64,000 nt of DNA from the NCBI RefSeq assembly GCF_016093275.1, contig NZ_JAEDAK010000003.1:124001-188000 (forward strand), in the 5' to 3' direction. The notes under the pieces are model-generated. The model ran no database searches. It was not told where the DNA came from and saw only the letters and a program-made list of their open reading frames with translations. This document shows positions 35,900-44,412 of the stretch, piece after piece; the first letter of the stretch is position 1, and every line of letters begins with the position of its first letter. Both the position numbers and the translations under genes were made by a program. The stretch comes from Inhella proteolytica (lineage in GTDB: Bacteria; Pseudomonadota; Gammaproteobacteria; Burkholderiales; Burkholderiaceae_C).

Positions 35900-36825
35900 T
35901 TCTGGTGACGGGAGCCACTGGCTTTCTGGGCAAGCAGGTCTGCGCCCTGCTGGAGCAACAAGGCCGACCGTTTGTGCGCGCCTCGCTCAGCCTGGGCACG
36001 GATTTGCGCGACGCCGCCGCCACCCAGGCCCTGTTTGAGCGGGTGTTCTCGGGCCAGGCGCAACGCCAGGTCATCCACTGCGCGGCCTTTGTGGGCGGCA
36101 TCCAGTTCGGGCTGAAGCACGCGGCCGAGCTGTTCCACCACAACCTGGCCATGACGTTGAGCCTGCTGGAGGCCTGCAAGGCGCACGGCGTGCAGCGCAT
36201 GGTCAACCCCATCAGCAACTGCGCCTACCCGGCCGCGGCCACGCTATTCAAGGAAGACGAGTTCTGGGACGGCCCGCTGCACGACTCCGTGCTGGTGTAC
36301 GGCTTTGCCCGCAAGGCCAGCTGGGTCGGCGCCTACGCCTACCACCAGCAGCATGGGCTGGACGTGCTGAACCTGATCCTTTCCAACATGTACGGCCCGG
36401 GCGACCACTTCGAGCCCGAGCGCAGCCATGCGCTGGGGGCGCTGATTCACCGCATCCATGAAGCCAAGCGCCAGGGCGCGCCCGAGGTGGTGGTGTGGGG
36501 CAGCGGCACGCCGGTGCGCGAGTGGCTGCACGTGGAAGACGGCGCCGAGGCCCTGGTGCGCGGCCTGGACGCCCCGCCCTGCGTGGAGCCGGTGAACATC
36601 GGCGTGGCGTCGGGCATCAGCATCCTGGACATGGCGCAGCTGATTGCCGACGAGCTGGGCTACCCCGGCCGGCTGCGCACCGACCCCACAAAACCCGACG
36701 GCGCGCCCTACAAGACCGTGGACGGCAGCCGCGGCGAGGCCCTGCTGGGCTGGCGCCCGCAGCGCGAGTTCCGCCAGGGCGTGCGCGACACCATTTCTTG
36801 GTATTTGAAGAACCACCATGCATGA
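35896..36825 (+). CDS. GDP-L-fucose synthase-like extended SDR
   Basis: 309 residues starting in the gmd stop (ATGA). It has '[14 protein letters not shown]', '[14 protein letters not shown]', close to the A-A-x-V-G-G-I of GDP-fucose synthases, 'NPISNCAYP' and '[18 protein letters not shown]'. In a true GMER the last two would be the S-x-C-I-Y-P and N-L-Y-G-P-x-D-N-F motifs. The catalytic Tyr region reads 'YGFARK', with Arg at the usual Lys position and Lys one residue later. It could make GDP-L-fucose or a related GDP-6-deoxyhexose from the gmd product. Confidence 0.75.
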   Translation: MILVTGATGFLGKQVCALLEQQGRPFVRASLSLGTDLRDAAATQALFERVFSGQAQRQVIHCAAFVGGIQFGLKHAAELFHHNLAMTLSLLEACKAHGVQRMVNPISNCAYPAAATLFKEDEFWDGPLHDSVLVYGFARKASWVGAYAYHQQHGLDVLNLILSNMYGPGDHFEPERSHALGALIHRIHEAKRQGAPEVVVWGSGTPVREWLHVEDGAEALVRGLDAPPCVEPVNIGVASGISILDMAQLIADELGYPGRLRTDPTKPDGAPYKTVDGSRGEALLGWRPQREFRQGVRDTISWYLKNHHA

Positions 36826-37222
36826 AGTGATCCACGAGGGCCTGGTGCTGGCCCGCCACATCCCGGCCAGCGAGGCCTGGGGCGAAGGCCTGAAGTTCTT
36901 CAGCCCTGACAGCGACTACATCCAGGTGGGCAGCTGGGGCTATGCCGCCGGCAAGGAGCTGCTGGCCCACAGCCACAACGAGGCCCACCGCGACGTGGCC
37001 TGGACGCAGGAGGTGCTCTACATCCGCCGCGGCCGGCTGCGCGCCCGGGTGTACACGCCTGACGACCAGCTGCTGACCACGCTGGAGGCTGGCGAGGGCG
37101 ATGTGCTGGTGCTGCTGCGCGGCGGCCATGGCTACGACATCCTGGAGGACGGCACCCAGGTGCTGGAGATCAAGAACGGGCCGTATCTGGGACCCGATGT
37201 GGACCGCAGGCGTCTGGCATGA
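36818..37222 (+). CDS. Cupin-fold protein of a sugar-biosynthesis operon
   Basis: 134 residues overlapping the preceding gene by 8 bp. A small beta-barrel is indicated by 'VGSWGYAAGKELLAHSHNEAHRD' (a cupin motif 1-like H-x-H), 'WTQEVLYIRRGRLRARVY' and 'GDVLVLLRGGHGYDIL'. Similar small cupins occur in polysaccharide clusters as isomerases or regulators. It lacks the exact FdtA/WxcM signature, so a 3,4-ketoisomerase role is only a possibility. Confidence 0.6.
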   Translation: MHEVIHEGLVLARHIPASEAWGEGLKFFSPDSDYIQVGSWGYAAGKELLAHSHNEAHRDVAWTQEVLYIRRGRLRARVYTPDDQLLTTLEAGEGDVLVLLRGGHGYDILEDGTQVLEIKNGPYLGPDVDRRRLA

Positions 37223-37770
37223 AGCTGCACCTCGGCTGCTGGCACCGCCAGATCCCCGGCTTCGTGCATGTGGACCTGTGCGACATGCCGCATATAGCCC
37301 ACCAGCACCGCATCGACCAGCTGCCCTTCATTGCGGACAACAGCGCCGAACTGATCTATTGCAGCCACGCCTTCGAGTATTTCGACCGCCAGCAGGCCGT
37401 AGTCGTGCTGGCCGAGTGGCGGCGCGTGCTGGCTCCCGGCGGCGTGTTGCGCTTGGCGGTGCCGGATTTCGAGGCGCTGATCCAGGTCTACCGGCAGACG
37501 GGTGCGATCGAGCGGGTGCTGGGGCCCCTGTACGGCCGCATGGAAATCCAGACGGCCAGCGGCCCCGAGTGCCTGTATCACAAGACCTGCTACGACGAGC
37601 GCTCGCTTAGCACGCTGCTGGAGGCCAACGGCTTCACCCAGCCGCGGCTCTGGGACTGGCGGGCCACCGAGCACGCCGGGGTGGACGACCACTCCCAGGC
37701 CTACTTTCCCCATATGCAGAAGGACTCCGGCATCCTGGTGTCCTTGAATGTTGAAGCGATCAAAGCATGA
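37219..37770 (+). CDS. Class I SAM-dependent methyltransferase (small)
   Basis: 183 residues. It begins 'MKLHLGCWHRQIPGFVHVDLCD' (a shortened SAM-binding loop of the type seen in polysaccharide methyltransferases), then 'IYCSHAFEYFDRQQAVVVLAEWRRVLAPGGVLRLAVPDFE', the post-motif strand of Methyltransf_11 proteins. It starts 4 bp inside the cupin gene and ends 4 bp inside the aminotransferase gene. It probably methylates a sugar or glycan intermediate; the target is unknown. Confidence 0.75.
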   Translation: MKLHLGCWHRQIPGFVHVDLCDMPHIAHQHRIDQLPFIADNSAELIYCSHAFEYFDRQQAVVVLAEWRRVLAPGGVLRLAVPDFEALIQVYRQTGAIERVLGPLYGRMEIQTASGPECLYHKTCYDERSLSTLLEANGFTQPRLWDWRATEHAGVDDHSQAYFPHMQKDSGILVSLNVEAIKA

Positions 37771-38876
37771 GCCAGCAAGCCTTCATCCCCCAGATGCGCC
37801 CGCTGTTCGGCGCCCCCGAAAAAGAAGAGCTGCTGCGCTACCTGGACGAGGACGGCTTCTTCACCGAGTTCGAGCGCACCGCGGCCTTCGAGCGCGCGAT
37901 TGCCGAGTTCACCGGCGCGAAGCACTGCATCGTCGTCAACAACGGCACCGTGAGCCTGAGCTTGGCCGCGCTGGCGGTGGGCGTGGGCCCGGGGGACGAG
38001 GTGATCTGCCCGAACTACACCATGATCGCCACGCCCAATAGCGTGCACATGCTGGGTGCGAAGCCGGTGTTCGTGGACGTGGAGGCGGACACGCTGATCC
38101 TGCACCCCGAGGCGGTGCGCAAGGCCCTCACGCCGCGCACGAAAGCCATCATGCTGGTGAGCGCCAATGGCCGCGCCCCGTCTGCCGCGGCGGGCGGCAG
38201 CGAGGCCTTCGAGGCCCTGGCGCGCGAGACCGGCGTGGCGCTGATCGAGGACGCCGCGCAGAGCCTGGGCAGCTGGTACCCGGACGGCCGGCACATCGGC
38301 CGCGCCGGGGCGATTGGCTCCTTCAGCTTCAGCGCGCCCAAGATCATCAGCACAGGCCAGGGCGGCGCCCTGATCACCGACGACGACGCCTTGGCCGACA
38401 AGCTCAAGCGCCTGAAGGACTTCGGCCGCGCGCGCGGCGGCACGGACATCCACGACAGCATCGGCTTCAACTTCAAGTTCACCGAGCTGCAGGCCTGCGT
38501 GGGCCTGGCGCAGATGCGCCAGCTGCCCGAGCGCCTGCCGCGCAAGAAGGCGATCTGGCAGCGCTACTGGGACGGCCTGCAGGGCGTGCCCGGCGTGCAG
38601 CTGTTCGCGCACGACACGCAGCTCTGCACGCCCTGGTTCATCGACGGCCGCTTCGAGCGCCGGGAGGAACTGGCCGCGCACCTGAAGGCGGCCGGGATCG
38701 GCACGCGCACCATGTACCCGCCCATCCACCAGCAGAAGGCCTACGACTTGCCGGGCAGTTTCCCGGTCAGCGAGGCCATCGGCCGCGAGGGCCTGTGGCT
38801 GCCTTCGATGATCCAGCTGGAGGATGCGCAGGTGGACCGCATCTGCGCCGAAATCCGCCGCTTCTACGGCGCCTGA
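37767..38876 (+). CDS. DegT/DnrJ/EryC1 aminotransferase, GDP-perosamine synthase-like
   Basis: 369 residues, a PLP-dependent sugar aminotransferase. Seen: 'FTGAKHCIVVNNGTVSLSLAALAVGVGPGDEVICPNYT', 'LIEDAAQSLGSWY', the PLP lysine K192 in 'SFSFSAPKIISTGQGGAL', and 'HDSIGFNFKFTELQACVGLAQM'. With gmd in the operon, the likely reaction is transamination of GDP-4-keto-6-deoxymannose to GDP-perosamine. A direct assignment needs phylogeny because the family is broad. The downstream acyl-group genes would fit N-acylation of the amino sugar formed. Confidence 0.85.
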   Translation: MSQQAFIPQMRPLFGAPEKEELLRYLDEDGFFTEFERTAAFERAIAEFTGAKHCIVVNNGTVSLSLAALAVGVGPGDEVICPNYTMIATPNSVHMLGAKPVFVDVEADTLILHPEAVRKALTPRTKAIMLVSANGRAPSAAAGGSEAFEALARETGVALIEDAAQSLGSWYPDGRHIGRAGAIGSFSFSAPKIISTGQGGALITDDDALADKLKRLKDFGRARGGTDIHDSIGFNFKFTELQACVGLAQMRQLPERLPRKKAIWQRYWDGLQGVPGVQLFAHDTQLCTPWFIDGRFERREELAAHLKAAGIGTRTMYPPIHQQKAYDLPGSFPVSEAIGREGLWLPSMIQLEDAQVDRICAEIRRFYGA

Positions 38877-38907
38877 AGCCGTGTCCGCCCGCCCCGAACT
38901 GCGCGCC

Positions 38908-40848
38908 ATGAACGCCACCGACGCCCTGCTGCAACTGCCCCAGGAAGCGCTGGAACGCGCGCTGCTGGCCCGCTTCACCGAAGAGAAGCTGCTCGATCTG
39001 TTCAGCCAAGGCGCACTGTTCGGCACCGTGCACACCTGCATCGGCCAGGAGCTCAGCGGGGCGCTGGTGGGCCGGCATCTGCGCGCGGGCGACACGGTGT
39101 TTTCCAACCACCGCTGCCACGGCCACTTCCTGGGCGTGCACCGCGATGTGGAGGCCTTGATTGCCGAACTGATGGGGCGCAGCACCGGGGTGAGCGGCGG
39201 CATCGGCGGCAGCCAGCACCTTTGCCGCGAGGGCTTTCATTCCAACGGCATCCAGGGCGGCATCGTGCCCGTGGCCGGCGGCCAGGCCTGCGCGCACAAG
39301 CTGGCCGGGGGCGAGGCGGTGGCGGTGGTCTTCATCGGCGACGGCACCCTGGGCGAAGGCGCGCTGTACGAGGCGCTGAACCTCGCCAGCAAGTGGGAGC
39401 TGCCGCTGCTGGTGGTGCTGGAGGACAACGGCTACGCCCAGAGCACCGCCCAGCAGGAAACCCTGGCCGGTGGCATCCAGGCCCGCGCACAGGCCTTCGG
39501 CATCGAAACCGCCGAGGCCGACACCTGGCACCCCCTGGAGCTGGATGCGCAGCTGGAGGCCTTCATCCAGGCCATGCGGCAAGACCGCCGGCCGCGCTTT
39601 CTGCACCTGCGCACCTTCCGCCTGAAGGCGCACAGCAAGGGCGACGACACGCGGGCGCGCGAACTCGTCAGCCCCTTCGAAGAGCGCGACCCGCTGAACC
39701 AGCTGCTGGCCAGCGGCCGCGCGGAAGCCCTGGTGGAGCGCCTGCGCGCCGAGGTGCAGCAGGCGGCCGATGCCGCCGCCCAGGCCCCGCACGCCACCGC
39801 GCCGCGCCTGCCCGCAGCGCCCACGGCCCAAGCCTGGCAGGCCGCCGAGCTGGGCGCTCCGCGCCGCCTGGTGGCCGCGCTGAACGAATCCTTGAGTGCG
39901 CTGCTGGACGAAGACCCGCGCGTGCTGCTAATCGGCGAGGACATCGAATCGCCCTACGGCGGCGCCTTCAAGGCCACCAAGGACCTGAGCGCCCGCCACC
40001 CCGGCCGGGTGCGCAACACGCCGATCTCCGAGGCCGGCATCGTCGGCCTGGGTTCCGGCCTGGCCCTGCAGGGCTGGCGCCCGCTGGTGGAAATCATGTT
40101 CGGCGACTTCCTCGGCCTGGCCTTCGACCAGCTGCTGAACCACGCCGCCAAGTTCCGCGCCATGTACGACGAGCAGGTGCGCTGCCCGCTGGTGGTGCGC
40201 ACGCCCATGGGCGGCGGGCGCGGCTACGGGCCCACGCACAGCCAGAGCATCGAGAAGCACTTCCTGGGCATGCCGGGCCTGCGCGTGCTGGCGCTGAACC
40301 CGCTGACGCGGCCGGATCAGCTCTACCCCGCCCTGCTGCAGCAGGACGACGCCTGCCTCGTCATCGAGAACAAGCTGCTCTACGGCGAGCTGCTGGGCGC
40401 CCCGCTGCCCGCGGGTTGGGAGCTGTTGCACAGCGCCGGCGCCTTCCCCTGCGCCTGGCTGCGCCCGCGCGCCGCGCGCGTGGACATCACCCTGCTGGGC
40501 TACGGCGGCATGACGCCGCTGCTGCTGCAGGCCTGCGAGCGCCTGTTCAACGAACACGATCTGATCGCCCAGGTGCTGGTGCCGATGCAGCTCTACCCCT
40601 TCACACCCGCCCAGTTGCACGAGCCGCTGGCGGCCGCACCGGCCCTGCTGGTGGTGGAAGAAGGCCAAGGCTTTGCCGGCTTTGGCGCCGAACTGATCGG
40701 CCAGCTGGCGGAAGGCGGCGCCCTGCCCCGGCGCTGCCGCCGCCTGCACGCGCCGCCCACCTGCATCCCCGCCAGCGGGCCGCTGGAAAAGGCCCTGCTG
40801 CCTTCGGTGGATGGCGTGCTGGCCGCGGCGCGGGAGCTGTGTGCATGA
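38908..40848 (+). CDS. 2-oxoacid dehydrogenase E1, alpha and beta fused (TPP-dependent)
   Basis: 646 residues from the ATG at 38908 (a GTG at 38881 is a plausible alternative). The alpha part (about 1-300) has 'VHTCIGQELSGA', 'GGIGGSQH' and the TPP motif starting at G144-D-G and ending about 'LEDNG'. After an Ala/Pro linker near 300-320, the beta part has 'LIGEDIESPYGGAFKATKDL', 'ISEAGIVGLGSGLALQGWRPLVEIMF' and 'RTPMGGGRGYGPTHSQSIE'. It decarboxylates a 2-oxoacid and passes the acyl group to a lipoyl E2, encoded next with an ATGA overlap. Its location inside a sugar operon suggests a biosynthetic role. Confidence 0.88.
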   Translation: MNATDALLQLPQEALERALLARFTEEKLLDLFSQGALFGTVHTCIGQELSGALVGRHLRAGDTVFSNHRCHGHFLGVHRDVEALIAELMGRSTGVSGGIGGSQHLCREGFHSNGIQGGIVPVAGGQACAHKLAGGEAVAVVFIGDGTLGEGALYEALNLASKWELPLLVVLEDNGYAQSTAQQETLAGGIQARAQAFGIETAEADTWHPLELDAQLEAFIQAMRQDRRPRFLHLRTFRLKAHSKGDDTRARELVSPFEERDPLNQLLASGRAEALVERLRAEVQQAADAAAQAPHATAPRLPAAPTAQAWQAAELGAPRRLVAALNESLSALLDEDPRVLLIGEDIESPYGGAFKATKDLSARHPGRVRNTPISEAGIVGLGSGLALQGWRPLVEIMFGDFLGLAFDQLLNHAAKFRAMYDEQVRCPLVVRTPMGGGRGYGPTHSQSIEKHFLGMPGLRVLALNPLTRPDQLYPALLQQDDACLVIENKLLYGELLGAPLPAGWELLHSAGAFPCAWLRPRAARVDITLLGYGGMTPLLLQACERLFNEHDLIAQVLVPMQLYPFTPAQLHEPLAAAPALLVVEEGQGFAGFGAELIGQLAEGGALPRRCRRLHAPPTCIPASGPLEKALLPSVDGVLAAARELCA

Positions 40849-42239
40849 GCGCGCCCTATCTGCAGCGCACCCCGCGCATCAACACCAACGACGACCAGGT
40901 GCAGCTGGTGGCCTGGCGCGTGGCGCCGGGCGATTACGTGGAAGCCGGCGAAGAAATGGCCGACGTGGAAACCACCAAGGCCGTGGTGGCCGTGGAGGCC
41001 GAGCGCAGCGGCTATCTGAGCCCGCTGGTGGCGGTGGGCGAGATCGTGGCCGTGGGCGCGCCCCTGGCCTGGATTGCCGACACCGCCGATGCGGTGCGGA
41101 GCGTGCCGGAGGCCGAGGCGGTGGAGCCTTCAGTGGAACCGGCGCCAGCGCCGGTCTCCGCACTCAGCATCACGCCCGCCGCGGGCGGCATTTCACTGTC
41201 GATCCAGGTGCCAGCCGCTGTGGCGACGGCACCGGCCACCGAGCTGGGCAGCAGCCGCCTGTCCCCCGCTGCCCAACGCCGCGCGCAGGAGCTGGGCCTG
41301 GGCGCCGAGCAACTGGCCGGGCGCGGCCTGCTGACGCTGCGAGACATCGAAGCGCTCGCCAGCCCGGCGCCCACCGCGGCCGCAAAGCCCGTGGCGGGCC
41401 CCGCGCCCAGCGGCGGCCAGCCGCTCAGCCTGGCCAAGCGCGCCGAAGCCGCGGCGCTGCAGCTGGGCGCCCAGGGCGGCGTGGTCAGCCACCTCACCGT
41501 GCAGTTCCCGAGCAGCGGCATCCGCCGCCGCCTGGAGCGCGACGGCCTGTTCGACGGCCAGCCCCTGCCCCTGATCCTGTACGAGCTGGCGCGCCTGCTC
41601 GGCCAATGGCCGCAGCTCAACGCCTGGTGTGATGGCGAGCGCGTTTACCCCCACCCCGAGCTGCGCATCGGCCTGGCGCTGGACCTCGGCCAGGGCCTGA
41701 AGGTGGTGCAACTGCCCGGGCTGGAACGCCAGCTGCCGGCGCAGATCCATGCCCTTGTGCAGGAGGCCGCCCAACGCTACCTGGACCAGCGCCTGCGCCC
41801 CGAGGAGCTGGAGGGCAGCAGCTTCAGCGTCACCGACCTCAGCAGCCTCGACGTGCTGCAGTTCCGCCCGCTGATCAACGGCCGCCAGTCGGCCATCCTG
41901 GGCATCGGCGGCGACAGTCAGGCCCCCGGCTGGCCCATGAGCCTGACCCTGGCCTTCGACCACCGCTGCAGCAACGGCCGCGAGGTGGGCCTGTTTCTGC
42001 AGGCCCTGCGCGAACGCTTGCTCGCCTACGCCGAGCCCGAAACTGCCCCCGCTCCGGCTGCTGACGCCGGCGCCAGCCTGGCCGCCGCGCTGCGCGGCCT
42101 GCAGGGCTGTGACCTCTGCGGCATCCCCCGCGAGGCCTACTACCGCGACTTCGGCCGCTACGCCTTCCTGCACGCCTATGTGCGCCCCGACGGCAGCCTG
42201 GGCGCCGCCTGCCACCGCTGCACCAGCGGCACTGCATGA
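40845..42239 (+). CDS. 2-oxoacid dehydrogenase E2-like acyltransferase with C-terminal zinc-ribbon-like tail
   Basis: 464 residues. The lipoyl domain has K45 in 'DVETTKAVVAVEAE'. An Ala/Pro linker leads to an E3-binding-type helix pair ('SPAAQRRAQELGLGAEQLAGRG'). The catalytic domain retains the D372-H373-R and following G of the E2 active site ('AFDHRCSNGREVG'). The last ~45 residues are unusual: C422-x2-C425 and C456-x2-C459 flank an aromatic stretch, as in a small metal-binding ribbon. No E3 gene is present in the window. It overlaps E1 and the ACP-AcpS gene by 4 bp each, so the three are co-translated. Confidence 0.85.
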   Translation: MSAPYLQRTPRINTNDDQVQLVAWRVAPGDYVEAGEEMADVETTKAVVAVEAERSGYLSPLVAVGEIVAVGAPLAWIADTADAVRSVPEAEAVEPSVEPAPAPVSALSITPAAGGISLSIQVPAAVATAPATELGSSRLSPAAQRRAQELGLGAEQLAGRGLLTLRDIEALASPAPTAAAKPVAGPAPSGGQPLSLAKRAEAAALQLGAQGGVVSHLTVQFPSSGIRRRLERDGLFDGQPLPLILYELARLLGQWPQLNAWCDGERVYPHPELRIGLALDLGQGLKVVQLPGLERQLPAQIHALVQEAAQRYLDQRLRPEELEGSSFSVTDLSSLDVLQFRPLINGRQSAILGIGGDSQAPGWPMSLTLAFDHRCSNGREVGLFLQALRERLLAYAEPETAPAPAADAGASLAAALRGLQGCDLCGIPREAYYRDFGRYAFLHAYVRPDGSLGAACHRCTSGTA

Positions 42240-42877
42240 GCAACGACTTCCTGACCAACTTGCTGGCGCGCATGACGCGCCGCAGCAGCATTTCCGAAGA
42301 AGCCACGCTTGCAAGCCTGGGCCTGAGCCGCTCCTTCGGCCTGGGCGCCCTGCGCGCGCAGCTGGAGGCACAGCTGGGCCGGCGCCTGCCGGTGCTGCAG
42401 CCCAATCTCAGCGTGGCCGCGCTGCGCGCCCTGCTGGCCACCGAGGGCGCTGCACCCGCAGCTGCCGCTGCACCGGCAGAGGAGCCAAGTGCTCCAACGC
42501 CGTCAGGCGGCGCCCTGCCCCTGGGCCTGGGCATGGACGTGCAAAGCCTGGACAGCCTGCCCGAGACCGACGACCTGCGCGCCCACCCGGTCTACGCGGG
42601 CCTGTTCACCGCCGCCGAGATTGCCGGCGCCCTGCTCAAGCCCGAGCCTCGCCGACACCTCTGCGGCCTGTTCTGCGCCAAGGAAGCGGCCAAGAAGGCG
42701 CACCCGCTGCTGCTGAACCTGCACCCGCTCGAGCTGGAGATCCGCCACGACCCCGCGGGCCGGCCCTTGCTGCGGTTGGGCGACGCCAGCCCGGCGGCGG
42801 CGCGCGCGCTGCGCAGCCTGGTGGCGATCACGCATGGCAAGGATTTCTCGGCGGCGACGGTGGTGGTGTTTGGCTGA
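42236..42877 (+). CDS. Fusion of an acyl-carrier-like domain with an AcpS-type phosphopantetheinyl transferase
   Basis: 213 residues. Residues about 1-70 look like a carrier protein: helix 2 'SLGLSRSFGLGALRAQLEAQLGR' aligns with ACPs so that S33 takes the place of the phosphopantetheine serine, although the D-S-L motif has become R-S-F. A Pro/Ala linker follows. Residues about 97-213 match AcpS: 'GMDVQSLDSLPE' (metal Asp), 'FTAAEIAGALL', 'FCAKEAAKKA' (catalytic Lys region), 'HDPAGRPLLRL' and 'VAITHGKDFSAATVVV'. The enzyme half would load its own carrier half. It follows E2 with an ATGA overlap. Confidence 0.72.
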   Translation: MSNDFLTNLLARMTRRSSISEEATLASLGLSRSFGLGALRAQLEAQLGRRLPVLQPNLSVAALRALLATEGAAPAAAAAPAEEPSAPTPSGGALPLGLGMDVQSLDSLPETDDLRAHPVYAGLFTAAEIAGALLKPEPRRHLCGLFCAKEAAKKAHPLLLNLHPLELEIRHDPAGRPLLRLGDASPAAARALRSLVAITHGKDFSAATVVVFG

Positions 42878-42940
42878 GGTGGGCGTGCACGCCGGGTGGA
42901 CCACGTGACGCCATCCAGACGCTAGAACAGGCGCGGTTGC

Positions 42941-44236
42941 ATGCATGCGGCCGTGCGGGCCAGCAATGAGAATGCCGCAAGCCCTGAGCCATCCCATGTT
43001 GCGGAGAACGACGAGTTGAGCCCATCCGCCAAGGCCCCCACCGCCGTTGGCCTGTACCTGGCTGGCGTGCAGTTCCTGTTTGCGGTCGGCTGGATCGTCT
43101 ACGTGATCTATCTGCCGGCGCTGGCTGAGCAGGCCGGACTGCCCAAGTCGGCCGTGCCCTGGCTGCTGCTGATGGACCAGCTGGTTTTCGTGGTCTGCGA
43201 CCTGGCCGTGGGCGTCTGGTCGGACCGGGCGGCAGGCGTGCTGGGTCGTATCGGCTGGTGGATCATCGGCGTCACTCTGCTGTCTACCGTCGCCTTCCTG
43301 ATGCTGCCCTGGGTCGCGCCGCGGGGATCAGCGGGCCTGTTCGTGGCAATCACCGCGCTCTGGGCGGCCTCCAGTGCGGCACTGCGGGTACCGCCCTTGA
43401 CTCTGCTGGGCCGTTATGTCGCCAAGCCCGCCGTCCCCTGGCTGGTGAGCCTGGTGTTGCTGGGCACGGGCATCGCGTCGGCCATCGGCCCCTACCTGGG
43501 CTTGACGCTGAAAGGGATCGACCCGCGTCTGCCGTTCGCTCTGGCCGGGTTGTCGTTGGCCGCCATCACGGCCGGCATGGTGTGGGCCGAGCGCATGCTG
43601 TCCCAGCAGAAGGCCGCCGTATGGGCGCCGGAGTTGGAGACCGTGGCGTCGCCACCGGCCTTGCTCACCGCACGCGCTGGCGTGGCGCCATTCCCGGGCT
43701 TCCTGCTGGCAGCCCTGCTGGCGGCGACCGCCGCCCAGATGCACACCAATTTGGTAGCCGCGCCGCTGTACCTTCGCCATGCGCCCTCAACCATGCTGCC
43801 GTTGCTGTTGCCGGTGTTCTGGGTCGGCTTCAATCTGGCGCTGATGCCGGCGAGCCTGGCCGTCAAGCGCTTCGGTGCCTTGCCGGTGTTGGCCGGCAGC
43901 ATGCTGGTGGCCGCAGCGTGCAGCGCGGGAGCCTGGAACGCCACCGCGCTGGAGGCGCTGGTGCCTGTTCAGGGCCTGGCCGGCGCGGCATGGGGCGTGA
44001 GCCTGATGAGCGGGTTTTCGGCCGCCGTGTTCTTCGGTCAAACGGGCCGCGAAGGCTTCACGGGAGGCGCACTCAATTCCGCCCTCGCAGCGGCGGCGCT
44101 TTCGCGCATCGCCGTGGTCACCTTCGTCGCGCCGGCACCGGTGGTGGCCGCGCAGTGGGGCTGGGTCCCGGCCCTGCTTTTCACCTTGGGTGCGGCAGTT
44201 TTGTGTGCCATCTGGCCGCGCAGCCGCAGCGTTTGA
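42941..44236 (+). CDS. MFS transporter
   Basis: 431 residues with about 12 hydrophobic segments: 'LYLAGVQFLFAVGWIVYVIYLPALA', 'WLLLMDQLVFVVCDLAVGVWSDRA' (the loop with D-R), and so on to 'LLFTLGAAVLCAIWP'. The ~35-residue hydrophilic N-terminus before the first helix suggests that the true start may lie downstream, for example a TTG near 43016. It sits 63 bp after the sugar operon and has a somewhat lower GC style than it. It could export or import a small molecule; no substrate can be deduced. Confidence 0.75.
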   Translation: MHAAVRASNENAASPEPSHVAENDELSPSAKAPTAVGLYLAGVQFLFAVGWIVYVIYLPALAEQAGLPKSAVPWLLLMDQLVFVVCDLAVGVWSDRAAGVLGRIGWWIIGVTLLSTVAFLMLPWVAPRGSAGLFVAITALWAASSAALRVPPLTLLGRYVAKPAVPWLVSLVLLGTGIASAIGPYLGLTLKGIDPRLPFALAGLSLAAITAGMVWAERMLSQQKAAVWAPELETVASPPALLTARAGVAPFPGFLLAALLAATAAQMHTNLVAAPLYLRHAPSTMLPLLLPVFWVGFNLALMPASLAVKRFGALPVLAGSMLVAAACSAGAWNATALEALVPVQGLAGAAWGVSLMSGFSAAVFFGQTGREGFTGGALNSALAAAALSRIAVVTFVAPAPVVAAQWGWVPALLFTLGAAVLCAIWPRSRSV

Positions 44237-44412
44237 TCCATTCACGGCGCCTTGTCATGGACCGCCAGTTTGGAGATCGTTGCGCTCAGCGGCGTCGCTG
44301 CTCTGCAGTTGCCAACCACGGACCGCAGGAGCTCCGGAGCCTTCAGAGCGGGCTTCGATAGCGCTCCCTTGGCCGGTGCTCTGCCGCTCATGCGGATGAA
44401 CCTGCCGCCCGA

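Noticed and set aside
44237-44412. Possible small gene between the MFS and acetyltransferase genes
   Set aside because: Short frames exist on both strands but none has a ribosome site, a motif or consistent codon use.
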